Shown: piece after piece, positions 19,344-30,500 of the stretch
Position numbering within the stretch: position 1 is the first letter of the stretch
How the letters are laid out: each line of letters starts with the position of its first letter
NCBI GenBank assembly: GCA_947498935.1
Contig: CANMMM010000012.1
Location: forward strand, 1-64,000
DNA length: 64,000 nucleotides
Origin: an uncultured Aquimarina sp.
GTDB lineage: Bacteria; Bacteroidota; Bacteroidia; Flavobacteriales; Flavobacteriaceae
Direction: 5' to 3'
The notes under the pieces: generated by a model
What the model saw: only the letters and a program-made list of their open reading frames with translations
Databases searched by the model: none
Told to the model about the DNA's origin: nothing
Made by a program: the position numbers and the translations under genes

Positions 19344-20810
19344 ATGGAAAAACTTAACTCAACCAAAGTCATTTTGTGTTTTTTTCTCCTGCTCAATTCT
19401 GTAGTGTTTTCTCAATATATGCCCCAAAATAGAGAAAAACTGCTCTTTATCGGTCAGGATCTCACTTCTGTAGCGAACTACAGAAAAAATTGTATTGGCT
19501 GTCCAAAAGGACATGGTGAAACCACCTATTTATCCTTTTATCTGCTTAATACCCCGTATGTATACACCCCACATGGTGGCATTCATTATGGAGCCATCGG
19601 TATGGATAATGAGGGTAAACCTGTAGAAGCTAGTACTGATTGGGGAGGAGGCCCACTTAATTTATGGAAAGTAGCAAGTCGATCTTCTTTAGTTTCTGTT
19701 GGTTTAGACATGTCTACTGGTGTAGAAAAAGAGGGGTTAACCACAATCGCCAAAGGAGGACATGATGCCATCATCCAAAAAATGGCAGTACTCTTTAATG
19801 CTTTTCCTGAAACTGTATTTTTTCTTCGTATTGGATATGAGTTTGATGGGAATTGGTATCCTGGGTACGATAATACGACTAATTATATTAGTGCGTATCG
19901 TAGAATCGTAGATGTGCTTCGACAGCATTTACAACAGGACAATGTAAAATACGTTTGGCAATCTAGTGGAGCTCCTGTGGATGACGCCATCGAAGAAGGA
20001 AAACGAGAAAACATCATGGATTGGTACCCTGGAGATGATTACGTAGATTGGACGGCTATTTCATGGTTCTTGTGCATAGATGAAAAAGCAACGATTACAT
20101 CTAAAGATCTCAAAAGAATACCTACACAGCGACAACTGGCACGCGAAATGCTCTACCACTCTGAATTATTAAACAAGCCTATGATGATTGCAGAAGCAAC
20201 TCCACAAGGGTATTCTATCGCTGCATTAACCAACTGTCATGTAGGGGATATATGGGATGGAACTTCTGGGCAAGAGTGTATTGACAAAACTCCAGAGGAA
20301 ATCTATGCTGAGTGGTTTGAACCCATCTTTCAGTTTATGAGGGAGAATAGTGAGGTACAAGCATTGGCGTATATCAATGCCAATTGGAATACTCAAGGAT
20401 TATGGGGATCCCCCTACCATTCTGGCTATTGGGGAGACAGTAGAATAGAAAAAAATGAATATATCAGAAATAAATGGATTGCTTCTGTAGCAGAGAGTGG
20501 TTTTCTAAGCACTATGGACCCGACGCAAATCAAAGCGATTGCGAAACAACAGAACAACATGCTCACTAGTACTGAGACGCAACTCACAGCTACTAAAAAA
20601 AAAACCACACTAATTAATCTGCGTTTTAACCCTGTTGGTGACTTTTTATACATCGATGGTGCTGATACTAAAGATACCTATCAGATCATTGATATGAAAG
20701 GCAAAACCGTTTTACAGGGAGTAGGGGCAAAAGTAGATGTCAGCAGCTTGTCCATGGGAATGTTTATGATAGGTATTAACGACGAAAAAATAAAGTTTAT
20801 CAAACAATAA
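19344..20810 (+). CDS. Secreted GH26 beta-mannanase-like protein with T9SS-type C-terminal domain
   Basis: GH26 enzymes hydrolyse beta-1,4-mannan or related glycans. After a signal peptide (to about residue 24, ending VVFSQ) the catalytic domain carries FFLRIGYEFDGNWYPGYDN with the expected acid/base Glu, YVDWTAISWF, and MMIAEATPQGY with the expected nucleophile Glu. The last 70 residues (LRFNPVGDFLYIDG to MFMIGINDEKIKFIKQ) form a type-A T9SS sorting domain, so the enzyme is likely sent to the cell surface or released. It is one of few plus-strand genes and has its own strong terminator just downstream. No SusC/SusD pair lies nearby, so this is not a classical polysaccharide utilisation locus. 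Confidence 0.9.
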   Translation: MEKLNSTKVILCFFLLLNSVVFSQYMPQNREKLLFIGQDLTSVANYRKNCIGCPKGHGETTYLSFYLLNTPYVYTPHGGIHYGAIGMDNEGKPVEASTDWGGGPLNLWKVASRSSLVSVGLDMSTGVEKEGLTTIAKGGHDAIIQKMAVLFNAFPETVFFLRIGYEFDGNWYPGYDNTTNYISAYRRIVDVLRQHLQQDNVKYVWQSSGAPVDDAIEEGKRENIMDWYPGDDYVDWTAISWFLCIDEKATITSKDLKRIPTQRQLAREMLYHSELLNKPMMIAEATPQGYSIAALTNCHVGDIWDGTSGQECIDKTPEEIYAEWFEPIFQFMRENSEVQALAYINANWNTQGLWGSPYHSGYWGDSRIEKNEYIRNKWIASVAESGFLSTMDPTQIKAIAKQQNNMLTSTETQLTATKKKTTLINLRFNPVGDFLYIDGADTKDTYQIIDMKGKTVLQGVGAKVDVSSLSMGMFMIGINDEKIKFIKQ

Positions 20811-20842
20811 TTACGCTCAAAAATTTTTAGACACAAAAAAGT

Positions 20843-20878
20843 TTACGCTATTCTTCTAAATGATTAAGAATAGCGTAA
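20843..20878 (+). terminator. Intrinsic terminator after the GH26 gene
   Basis: A perfect 13-bp stem, TTACGCTATTCTT (20843-20855) paired with AAGAATAGCGTAA (20866-20878), 10-nt loop, flanked by an A-run upstream and TTTTTT at 20888-20893. It lies 33 bp after the stop codon and could work in both directions. Confidence 0.85.
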
Positions 20879-20958
20879 GTCTATGTGTTTTTTAGGTTTC
20901 TAATTTAGGTCTAAAAGGTTTTGCTCTTTTAGTTAGGATATATTTATATTTCAATTTT

Positions 20959-21051
20959 GCGTTAGGGATAGCAGTGGAAATCCCACAGCCCCGACCTTAG
21001 GAGGGTCGAGGAATTGGAACGGATAGCCTGCCCCCTGTGGTAACGCCCAAA
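20959..21051 (-). repeat. Intergenic repeat B1
   Basis: It shares ends with the A repeats (GCGTTAGGGATAG at one end, GGATAGCC...TAACGCCCAAA at the other) but has a different centre: GAAATCCCACAGCCCC, then GGAGGGTCGAGGAATTGG. Other B copies are at 46842-46931 and 61450-61537. Read with the 63-aa gene, it starts 27 bp after that gene's stop. Confidence 0.8.
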
Positions 21052-21078
21052 AAGCTCTTGTAATATCCAACTCGTATT

Positions 21079-21270
21079 TTATGGAGTATTGAGTTTATAT
21101 TTTTCTGCTATTTGATTGCTAATAGCTCCTATTTCACCTAATGATATTTCTGCGCCTTTTTGTTCTATCAATTCTTTTATGACCATGATCAGTTCTAACG
21201 TAGGTACATCAAAATTTGCTCCTACAGTTCTTAATGCAGAGGAAAGAAGTTCTAAATTGTTATTATCCAT
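21079..21270 (-). CDS. Small helical protein of unknown function, 63 aa
   Basis: The 63-aa product begins MDNNNLELLSSALRTVGANF and is predicted from its pattern to be mostly alpha-helical, with alternating Leu/Ile and charged residues and no signal peptide or membrane segment. I do not recognise a family. It is judged real because its composition is balanced, it fills the space between repeats B1 and D1, and B1 follows its stop codon as the repeats do elsewhere. It lies on the same strand as the giant operon, 240 bp beyond its last gene, but palindrome D1 separates them, so co-transcription is uncertain. Confidence 0.55.
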   Translation of the reverse strand: MDNNNLELLSSALRTVGANFDVPTLELIMVIKELIEQKGAEISLGEIGAISNQIAEKYKLNTP

Positions 21271-21285
21271 ATAATTTACCTATAT

Positions 21286-21445
21286 GAACTCATCTTGACT
21301 TTTTCTTTTCCCTAAAAAATGCCTGAAATTCACCTGTATTTCGTTACTTTTTTTATCCGTAGCGCTGCTATGAATTTCAAAAAGTGCCTTATCCAGTCAA
21401 ATTTCCTCTCATTTTCGGTCAAAAACAAAAAGTCAAGATGGGTTC
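21286..21445. repeat. Large palindromic repeat D1
   Basis: A 160-bp element with ends GAACTCATCTTGACTTTTT and AAAAAGTCAAGATGGGTTC (inverted, one mismatch). Its core CCGTAGCGCTGCTATG is shared with the C repeats. A shortened relative lies at 60820-60881. It follows the last gene of the giant operon. Confidence 0.8.
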
Positions 21446-21509
21446 TATTAATTTATCCGAAGGTACTACTATTGATTAAAAAACCAATCGTGGTACAGTA
21501 TAACATATC

Positions 21510-22022
21510 CTATCTTACGTCATCAGCGATGATAGGGTCTGTTTTTCCACCACCACCACCGCCACCGCTTCTGCCAAGCTGTGTCCATGAAAAGGGGATA
21601 ACACCTATATTACTAGAAGTATTAATTTGTATTGATCCTGTTCTTATACGGTTATTTGGGTTTCTAGGAAAAGTGAGTTGTATGGTTTTATTTCCTGTAC
21701 CTTGTAAATCACTAGGACGAATCGTTACTACTCCGCCAAAAGGTTTTAATGTCCATGACGTATTCGATTGTATCTGAAACCTGATAATCCCTCCTGATGC
21801 CTGTACCCTAACACTTTGGGGAGATACCGATAATGTATCTTTTACCCATGCTTCACCATGCCAATGGCTTAACAAATGGTTGATCGTATTAAATTTATTT
21901 TTTTTTGTTTTTGCATACCACTCTTTGGCTAAACTATCGAGATTAGCTGTAGTGTTAGTAGCTCTTCCCATCTCTTTTAAGATGTCACTGATACTTATTT
22001 TTCCTCTAGCTGGTAACGGCAT
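21510..22022 (-). CDS. BACON-like domain protein with virion-type N-terminus, last gene of giant operon
   Basis: The 170-aa protein begins MPLPARGKISISDILKEMG, a pattern I know from phage and tail-particle structural proteins. Residues about 60-150 resemble a BACON or Ig-like beta-sandwich (LSVSPQSVRVQASGGIIRFQI, SNTSWTLKP, GTGNKTIQLTFPRNPNNRIRTGSIQI), a fold of Bacteroidetes glycan-binding proteins. The C-terminus has a run of seven or more Gly and then KTDPIIADDVR. There is no signal peptide. The start codon overlaps the end of the 778-aa gene by 17 bp, implying translational coupling and a stoichiometric partnership. It may be a small fibre-tip or adaptor protein; that is inference. Confidence 0.75.
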   Translation of the reverse strand: MPLPARGKISISDILKEMGRATNTTANLDSLAKEWYAKTKKNKFNTINHLLSHWHGEAWVKDTLSVSPQSVRVQASGGIIRFQIQSNTSWTLKPFGGVVTIRPSDLQGTGNKTIQLTFPRNPNNRIRTGSIQINTSSNIGVIPFSWTQLGRSGGGGGGGKTDPIIADDVR

Positions 22023-24342
22023 GCTGTAATTGTTTTAGTTCTGATTTTAACTGCTTAATTTCGGCATGTAGTTCTTGAATACCTTTTACTGCCAATACGG
22101 CTCCCATCTTATCATAAGACATCGCATAGTGTTCCTCATTTTTATGTACCCATTCTGGAAATACCTTCATCACGTCTTGCGCTATAAATCCTAACTGTGT
22201 TGTCTGCTCTTTTGCCTTGTCTTTCCACTGATAATAGGTAGGCCTTAATTGATCTATTTTATCCAAGAAACGTTCTTTAACAGGCTGTAAAGCTGTTTTT
22301 AGTCTTCTATCAGAAAAAGCGGTAACGTTTCCAGAGGCAATTACACTTCCTGTTATTTTTACTTCCTTATTAAAATAAAATCTGGGTCTATCAGTGATCA
22401 AATGTGCATGACCATCGTTTTGGGCTCCAAAATCAACATATCCATGATTAGTAGTTACTCGGAATGCATTATTTTTTCCTCTACTCAATCTCGTTTTTGA
22501 GTCTTTGATACGGAATTCATTTGCATGTATATTAGCTGTGGCTGTACTGATAGATTTTTTGGCATTCCCATTAAAATGAAAACTATTATTCTTATCATTA
22601 AAACTAATGGCATCTACATTATCGGCATCTGTAAAATTAAAAATTAGATATTGCCCATTCCATGATTGATTGTCATCAACCCCTTTACGAATAAACCCTG
22701 TCGAATCTATTCCATCTAGTTTGTCTGCATCCAGTCCGCTTCCTTTTCCGTCATTTCCACTAGTCCATATTTTATTCCATTCCGACCAATTCTGGCAGCA
22801 ATCTCTTAATGATCGTGTCCATAAATTCCCTCCTTTCCCTGTCCATTGCCCTATAATTTCTACAGACCCTGCTGTTCCTTTTCCAAATCCAATAGCAGCG
22901 CCAAAACCAACTGGAGCTCCTTTATTTCCTGTATAGGTTCTATATGTATATACTCCTGTTGCTGGAATTTTTCTATAATCTGCTTTATCTGAAGAGGTGG
23001 CAATAACTCCTTTGTCTGTATATCCGTGTAAGTGATCTCCTCTTCCATAATCCACTATAGGATCTATATTCTTAGGTTTATAGCCTTGGTGATAGGCTTG
23101 TTTTCCTTTTATAAACAACTCTTCTGATGACTGTATTCCTTGTGTAAGATCTAAATCTACTTGTACAGCGATATCTGTTAGCTTCTTAAAGTCTGGTATT
23201 CCCTTTGGGTCTGTTCCATCTGGCACCCAAGCTCTTGGAAGCCATCCACTGACTTGATAATTTTCTAAAACCCAACCAGAAACTGGTGCCCCGTCTACAT
23301 CAATATATACTTGTAACATGGCTCCGTCATATGTTGCTTTCTCTTTTATACGAATGTATCGCATGGTACCACCATTGGCATACTTGGAGTTTGATAGCAC
23401 ATTGATTACATTCCCTGTACCGTAATGATGCGCTGCATAAAAATGTACTGATTGGTGATAACTAGAACGTGTATCACGTAATACAAACATGGCACTGGCT
23501 CTGTTTCCTGGATTAATCGCTACGGTATACCATCCTTTTTTAACTGTCTTAGCGGGTATGATATATTGACGTGCAAAACTTGTACTATCTAATCCATCTA
23601 ATTTATCACTATCCTTAGCTTTTGCATTACCTGCTAACTCAGCTACAATCGCATTTACCCAACTTTGTGTAGCGACTCGCACTCCATTTTCTAAAATGGT
23701 TCCTTTGGTTTCTATTCCTTTTACGCGCAAGGTTCCATCTATTTCAGCATTTCCTTCGAGTATTCGTAGTTTATCGCCTTCTTGATAACCTGCTCCTGTA
23801 CCTTTATGCCCTAACCAGCCACCAACAACTAATAGTGAGTTCCGTTGGAACATTTGCATTCCTACGACTTCTTTTTTGATTGCTCCTCCTTTGTATTGTA
23901 TTATCTGTAATAATTGATCATTGTTATTATTCTCTGTAGGAATTCCTCTAAATTGATACTGTAACTTCCCTGACCCGTCTCCTTTGCCTTCTACTGAAAA
24001 TCCCTTATACAACCCATAAGGAGTTTTATGCAAGGTATTCATTTGTCCATTTTCATACAGATAGATCCCTGTTTCATCTGCTGGGTTTACAATTTCTATA
24101 GCTCCAGTAAACCTCCCTCCTGACTTGGGTACATATTCCTCATCATTTGCTTGTGTAATCACATACGCTTGGTTGTCTGAGAGGGTAATGACTAAATTCC
24201 CTTCTCTATTTCTGGTGATTGATTTCACAACATCCCCATCTTCGAGATGTCGTAAACTATCTATTAGGTCTACAAATTGCTGTTCTGTAGGTATATCGCC
24301 TGTTTCAAAAAATGTTTTGAGTGTATCTCTTGATTTTGTCAT
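22006..24342 (-). CDS. Tail-fibre-like protein with C-terminal peptidase S74 chaperone domain
   Basis: The 778-aa protein starts with TLKTFFETGDIPTEQQFVDLIDSLRHLEDG, a short N-terminal anchor motif of Bacteroidetes fibre-like proteins. The middle is a repetitive beta-rich shaft with two DKLDGxDSTxF motifs (near residues 250 and 545), common in trimeric tail fibres. The C-terminus is an S74 intramolecular chaperone: ASGNVTAFSDRRLKTALQPV near residue 675 holds the Ser and Lys of the self-cleavage dyad, followed by LGFIAQDVMKVFPEWV and a coiled-coil tail. Such domains trimerise the fibre and then cut themselves off. No signal peptide is present. It overlaps the 170-aa gene, and 256 bp separate it from the 2545-aa gene. 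Confidence 0.85.
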   Translation of the reverse strand: MTKSRDTLKTFFETGDIPTEQQFVDLIDSLRHLEDGDVVKSITRNREGNLVITLSDNQAYVITQANDEEYVPKSGGRFTGAIEIVNPADETGIYLYENGQMNTLHKTPYGLYKGFSVEGKGDGSGKLQYQFRGIPTENNNNDQLLQIIQYKGGAIKKEVVGMQMFQRNSLLVVGGWLGHKGTGAGYQEGDKLRILEGNAEIDGTLRVKGIETKGTILENGVRVATQSWVNAIVAELAGNAKAKDSDKLDGLDSTSFARQYIIPAKTVKKGWYTVAINPGNRASAMFVLRDTRSSYHQSVHFYAAHHYGTGNVINVLSNSKYANGGTMRYIRIKEKATYDGAMLQVYIDVDGAPVSGWVLENYQVSGWLPRAWVPDGTDPKGIPDFKKLTDIAVQVDLDLTQGIQSSEELFIKGKQAYHQGYKPKNIDPIVDYGRGDHLHGYTDKGVIATSSDKADYRKIPATGVYTYRTYTGNKGAPVGFGAAIGFGKGTAGSVEIIGQWTGKGGNLWTRSLRDCCQNWSEWNKIWTSGNDGKGSGLDADKLDGIDSTGFIRKGVDDNQSWNGQYLIFNFTDADNVDAISFNDKNNSFHFNGNAKKSISTATANIHANEFRIKDSKTRLSRGKNNAFRVTTNHGYVDFGAQNDGHAHLITDRPRFYFNKEVKITGSVIASGNVTAFSDRRLKTALQPVKERFLDKIDQLRPTYYQWKDKAKEQTTQLGFIAQDVMKVFPEWVHKNEEHYAMSYDKMGAVLAVKGIQELHAEIKQLKSELKQLQHAVTS

Positions 24343-24598
24343 ACTCTTTTAAATTTTTTACGGTTATTAAATTTGATAAACTAACATCCTGTATACTTGA
24401 TGTGTTTATCGGACTACAAAGGAGATCACCATAGCATGATCCCTTAACGCTTCAAAAATGATGGCTACATCAAGTTTTTTGACATTCTAAAACATGTAGA
24501 CATTGGGTATCTATGTGGCTTTTGTTTTCTTAATTGTGCCATAGGATTGGTATGTATCTCGGTAGCATCCTTTTTCTATTTATTCTTGATCATGTTCT
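24343..24598. other. Structured spacer inside the giant operon
   Basis: This 256-bp gap is the only long one in the operon. It contains CTTGATGT (24396-24403) and its complement ACATCAAG (24467-24474) followed by TTTTTT, enclosing an imperfect inner stem GGAGATCA/TGATCCC. It may hold a promoter or processing signal for the fibre genes, but I see no convincing promoter. Confidence 0.5.
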
Positions 24599-27500
24599 TT
24601 ATTTATTAGGGATCGTACATATGGTACTCTCCGTATTTAGCATTCCTACGGAGTTCTCTACATCCACTTTGAAATGATGATAGATAGGAAGTCCTTCTTC
24701 ATTAATCGCTGGTAACGTATCTGACTCCAATGATGTATCTGACAATGGCACTGTTAATTCAGCATCATTCGCTATTACTTCGTGTATTTTCACCCAATTT
24801 CCTTGTGTATTCATCTTATAGATATGGTATTTCCCATTATGTGCCGCTTTTTTCCAACGCAATGAAATATTATCGATAGTACTGGATGGATCGGTTTGTT
24901 CAAAATCACAAGACACTACTGGTGCTGTAGGGTTGGTCGTTTCTACAATACTACTGATCATTACTCTAGAAGGTTCGGAAGGAGCATAGGCGGTAACGAC
25001 ATTCTTTTGTCCGTCTTCCTCTACCGTATATTCTACCTCTCTACAAACTGTAGCTCTATAATAAATTGGATCGCTATACGGGATGTACTCCATGTCTAAA
25101 AAGTCATCTGTAACTGTAAGTACGCTATCCTGTAGTGCACCTGATATTTTTAAATCCACCGACTGTACAAGCTCCATCGTTCTTATGGATAAAGAATTTA
25201 CAGGATCTAAGGTTCTGTATAGGTTCACTTTGGCAATATTTTGGTCTTCTTGGTATGCATTTAATTCGATACGTAAACTAGGTGGATTACTTGCTCCAAT
25301 GAGGGTATCAAGCATTCTTTTTTGAGTTTGATACATCTTTAATTCTCTGATGCTACTACCGACATCTTTTAATGCAAAATCGATTATGAATGGAATGTTA
25401 TTAGGTAATTGAAACGTAAAGAATACCCTATGATCTTTTTTATAAATAATGTGATCATTTCTCCTTTCTATTGTTAAAAGACTTTCTGCATCATAGGCTA
25501 CGCCTGTGGCTACTTTTTCTCCATTTTTATATGCATATAGCAATCCATCGTCTTTAGCATAAATTGCATATTGGATGGATGCAATCGCATTGTCTTCATT
25601 GTAATTGGCTAGTCCTACTAAAATATTGGTTGCTGTTGTCACTTTATATGAGATGGCTCCATAATAAGGTAAGAATTCATTAGAAGTACCACCACTATCC
25701 CATACAGCGAGTCCATTTGGTTTTGTAATCGTATTGCCTGATACTGCTACATTATCAAAATTGGTAATGGTCAGTGGTATTTCTGATGTTTCTAGTGTCT
25801 CTGCTATAAAATACTGATTGTCTGTATACAGTTCGATCTCATCTATGGTTCTGTTTTTTGTATGCATCGCTATATCTACCAATATCGGAGCTACCGCTGG
25901 CGTTGTTATGGTATGTAACAGCAGATCATCTTTATAAAACAGTATTTTTTTTCCGCTACGTGCAATTTTTAATCGCGACGACGCTGTATACGTTCCTACT
26001 GTACTGATCGCACTTCCATTTTCATATACGATCAATTCCTCTTTTTCATTACAGAGCAGTCCATAAGAAATAGATTCAAAATGATCGTTCGCATTGTAAG
26101 CAGAATACCCTACCATCAGTAAGGCTTTTTCAGGTACTTGATAGGTGATGTATGTATTTCCTTTGAGTATTTGTGTACTGGCAGCTCCTGCATTCCACCC
26201 ATGATCTGTTATTTTAGTAATTTGGTTTGTAGCCACCTCTAGGTTTCTGACATCTGAAAAAGTCATGGCTACGGGTTTCATGCCATGATTACTTGCTGCT
26301 AGTACTGGAATAATCCTTTTAACTTCTGGAGCTGCTGGTGCTTTGGTATTGACTAATTGTATCGGTCCTAACACGGGACTAAAATCTCCTAATTGCATGG
26401 TATTCCCCATTTCTCTGGCACTATAAAAATAGAGGTTATTAGAGGTGCCGTCTAATGTAAAATCTGTAAAAAGCACTTCTTTTTTTGCACTGTCTTTTTT
26501 AGCCATAGGTGCGATTTCATACAAGGGGTCTGTGGGAGATAGCAAGTATCCATTACGATCTTTAATCACTTGCTTTTTGGGAACAGGCACTCCACTGGTT
26601 TTGATATGTGCATATATCATCGGCAGTTCGGTCAACGGTGTAAAAATATCAAAAATGGCTTTTTGCATATAATCACTGAGCGTGGTGTCTTCTCCATCTG
26701 TTCCTCCAGGCAAAATGACATCACTTGGAATTAGATTTCCTGGTGTTTTAGGAGCTATCCTTTGTCCGAATTCTCTATTGAACCTAGTAATATCATTGTT
26801 AATTGAATCAAATAATGCGGCACTATCAGGATTTGGAAAACGATAGCCTTCTCTTGTAGGAGGATAGATTCCTAATTGTCCATTGGTATTTACAGGATCA
26901 TTCGTTGCATATGTATAGTCAAAACGCAATAGGTTATTCCATCTGCTACTTTGGTATGCATCTTTCCCAAAGGTTTTTAATTGTTGTTTGATAGCTGCCT
27001 GAGTTGCGGCGCTATATAACGCATTGAGTATGGCTTGCTCATCGGTTCGATAGTATAGGATGGCATATGGATTTTGTTTAAAGGCAGTTGTAAGCGTATA
27101 TGTTGCTTTTCCAAAACTATCCGGTCGTGTCGCATACAATGCCCCTTTAGGCAATTCTGGTCTTTGTGGTTCAATAATTTTTTGAGTAAACATCATTCCT
27201 GGCACCCCTATTTTGGATTTGTAGGTATTGCCATCTGATGTTGTATGAGCGGTCGCTACACTGCGTAACCCAAAGATAGCATATGCTACCTCCTCATCTT
27301 CTTTAGGACGTAATGCTGCCGCCGTTAACCCCCAATCTTGAGCTGCGTATAGGTATACTCTATAACCTGGGTAAAAGTTTACGGATACATTGCCTTCGGT
27401 ATGAATCGGATTGTCTGATGCGTAACTGTTATCCTCTTGTATATTAAAGGTGTCATCTTGCACATATACTTCGATGTTGTTAGTAGTGCCTACGTGTTCT

Positions 27501-30500
27501 ATCCGAATTACTTTTAATACTCTTCTAGCAGCTGCTGGTTGCTGTACAGCATGAATCCGTACAATTCCTCCGCTCCATTCTACACTATTTGCATTCGTGG
27601 CAAATTGTGGATGTTGTGCTAATGGTTGGCTAAATGCTATTTTATAGACTCCTTTGTGTACTTCAGTAAGTACTTCATTGTTTTCATTAACCGTTTCTGG
27701 TTCTAAAACGGGAGTAATCTTACAGTTCTCATCCCAAATTCCACGAGATTTTTCGATGATTTCTTCAATGTTGCCATTGGGTCCTTCTTCTATAATCAAT
27801 TCGCGATGGATGTTCCAATTTGGTACTTCTACCTGAAATGTATGAGGGTTCTTCGCACCCCAACTTCCTAAAGAGAGCATATTTTCTATAGCCATAAAGA
27901 ATCCATCACTTCCTTCGGTGTTAGGTGCTGCATATTCTACATCTGATTCTAATGTCGATTGGTTATTGTACACTGTAATAACGATTCCGCTCGCCTGCTG
28001 CTCAACAGCCTGAATCACAAATTGCTCATTATTACTTGTCCATATCCCACCTGTAAAATTAGCTGCCACAGTGCCCCTAGGAATTTCTGGAACTACTCTT
28101 TCTCCTGTGCTGTGTCGCGTGTAGGCTTGGGTTTCTATAATCGATAGTAAGGCATCTGTAGGATGTGCTTTGATACTTTTGACTTGTCCTACGATGTTTT
28201 TGGGTAATTCATTTCTAAAACAGAGTTCTAAGTGATCTGCAAATACTTCTTTGGCATCTTCAAAAATCGCATCTGGATGCAGTAAATCTGGATACTTTTC
28301 TTTGTCTTCTTCCTGGATTTTATAGTTGACTACTTCATGTGTACTGTGGTAGTCAAAGGTGAGTCGCACCAATGTTTTATCTGCTTCAGGATTGTTCGTA
28401 TATAATTCCTGCTCATATAAGGAAGTAAGTAATAATGGGCGTTCTTCTACAATATGTAGTGCTTGTGTATTTGATGGTGCTAACAGACGGTTTTGTGGTC
28501 TAAAAGCGGTTTCTATACGATGTGTACGTGTACTTTGCTGCGATCTCCCAAACCAGTTGACTCCATAAGAGCCATAGATATGTACGCCTTCTTCTTTTAA
28601 TAAATGTACATAGGCGGCATGTAGCGGTTCTGGGATAAGTATAGGTACTGTTTCTGGGATGCGATTGTTTGGCGTATCGCTCCAATTAAAATAATCTACC
28701 GTATGTGATATTTCGGGTTGCTGCCACGCTGCATCCCCTTCTCTTTTCTGTTCTATTCCAATATACACCGGTGTGGTGGTCGTAGACGTATTAAACTGAT
28801 CTGTTGTTTGGTAAAAGGTTTGTGCATTGTAATCGATCAATTCTTCTGTAAAAAAGCTTAGGAATCTTTTTTTACCATCAAAGGTATACCCCTCTTCGTC
28901 GGTTAATCGAGGATTGATTCCTCCTACCTCTGCTTTGGCAATACCAGGCACAGGTGCTTTTAAGTCCATCGGTAAGGGTAATCGATCATCGGTGATGGCT
29001 GTCGGTAAGGACAGGTACAGGTGCTGTACATTTTGTCTTCCTTTTCCATCCCCTAGATTGCCTTGGGTATGATACTCCATTGCATACACGTATGTTTGTG
29101 ATGCTTCGGATGCATCGTAATCTAGTGTTCCCAATCCGAGCATCCGTGCAATATGGTAATCCATGGAAGCTATAAAGAGTACATCTAGATACGAGACTTC
29201 ATAGGTATCTACAAATGTTTCGTCTTCTACAGTTTGTGGGTATTCTAAGTTTTCTAATGCGCGTGGATTGACACCATCATTACTTAAATCGATATAACGC
29301 TGTACGACCTGTTGTAGGTTTTTGTCCAAGTCTTGTGAAGTACCATTCCAGCGATCCTTATAATTGTCTAGATTCACAAAACTGCGATCGTTAAATCGAG
29401 GCCATTTGCCATGTACCGTATCGGCTACTGGCTCTAACCTACCGAAGGCTTCTGCATCACTGTCTGTAAGGGCATAGCTTCCAAGCTCTGTCCAACTACG
29501 ATCTTTATTCGCTTGGTCAATTACATCTTTGTACAATCCAAAATGTATTTTCGCTAGCGTACAACTTATGGCTTTGCAACGAACGCTTCGAATATTGTCT
29601 CCCATTTGTAGCAGCTCCGTTCCTTCTGGACTTTGATAGGTTTTTCGTGCAATCAAATGCTTTGTGGCGCTCAATGTTTGTGCTTCTACAGCGAGTACTT
29701 CTGTCTGTAATTGACTTTGAGGCACGCTATCCGTTATTTCTATTGCTACCGAATAAGCGAGGGTATTTCTACTTTCGATTTCTAGAATCCCACTGCCGTA
29801 TGCACGTATAAACTCTAGCGGGCTTCCTGTTAATGGATTGATTCGTTGGCGTAGTCGCTGATAGGTTTCTTGGTCTGCAAACCGCACTAAAAATTTATCC
29901 TGCGCTTGCTGATAGATCCAAATAGCACTCTGGTCATCGATCAAAACAGGTTTATTGCTTAAGTCGATGGTCGTCTGCCGCGGTTGAAAAGGAGTTCGAT
30001 AAATCCGAACAAAATCATCGGGCTTGTTAAAATTTAAGGTCGTACTCGCTGCGTTTCCTTTAGGTAAGTGTTGTTCTCCTAATTTGTCTTTAAATGTCCA
30101 TCGAAGGTGAATGCCCGAAGTACTTCCATCACTACCTGTAGACCCTGCGGCTTGTAAGAAAATATGGGGGGATTGTAAATACGTACTGTCATCTATATTC
30201 ACTACGCGTACGAACTGTACGGATGCTGTAGCAGACGATTGTGTTTCTCCAAGAAAAAATGAAACCGTAGCATTACCGACAATTCCTGATCTGAGTTCTT
30301 GTGTATAGGTACCATCATTGTTATCCTTGAAGTTACTAAGTGTTCCTAGGGAAGTAAATAGCTGTATCGCAGCTCCTCCTGTTTGTATCCTATTTCCAAA
30401 AGCATCTCTCAGTTCTACTGTGATCAAAGAATGTTCTGTATTATCTGCTAGAATACTTGTGGGGGAAGCGGTAATGATTGAATGTCGTAAGGAGATGACC

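Noticed and set aside
19344..20810. A polysaccharide utilisation locus around the GH26 gene
   Set aside because: No SusC/SusD-like pair, sensor or further glycan enzymes flank it; the alpha-glucan genes to the left are cytoplasmic and on the other strand.
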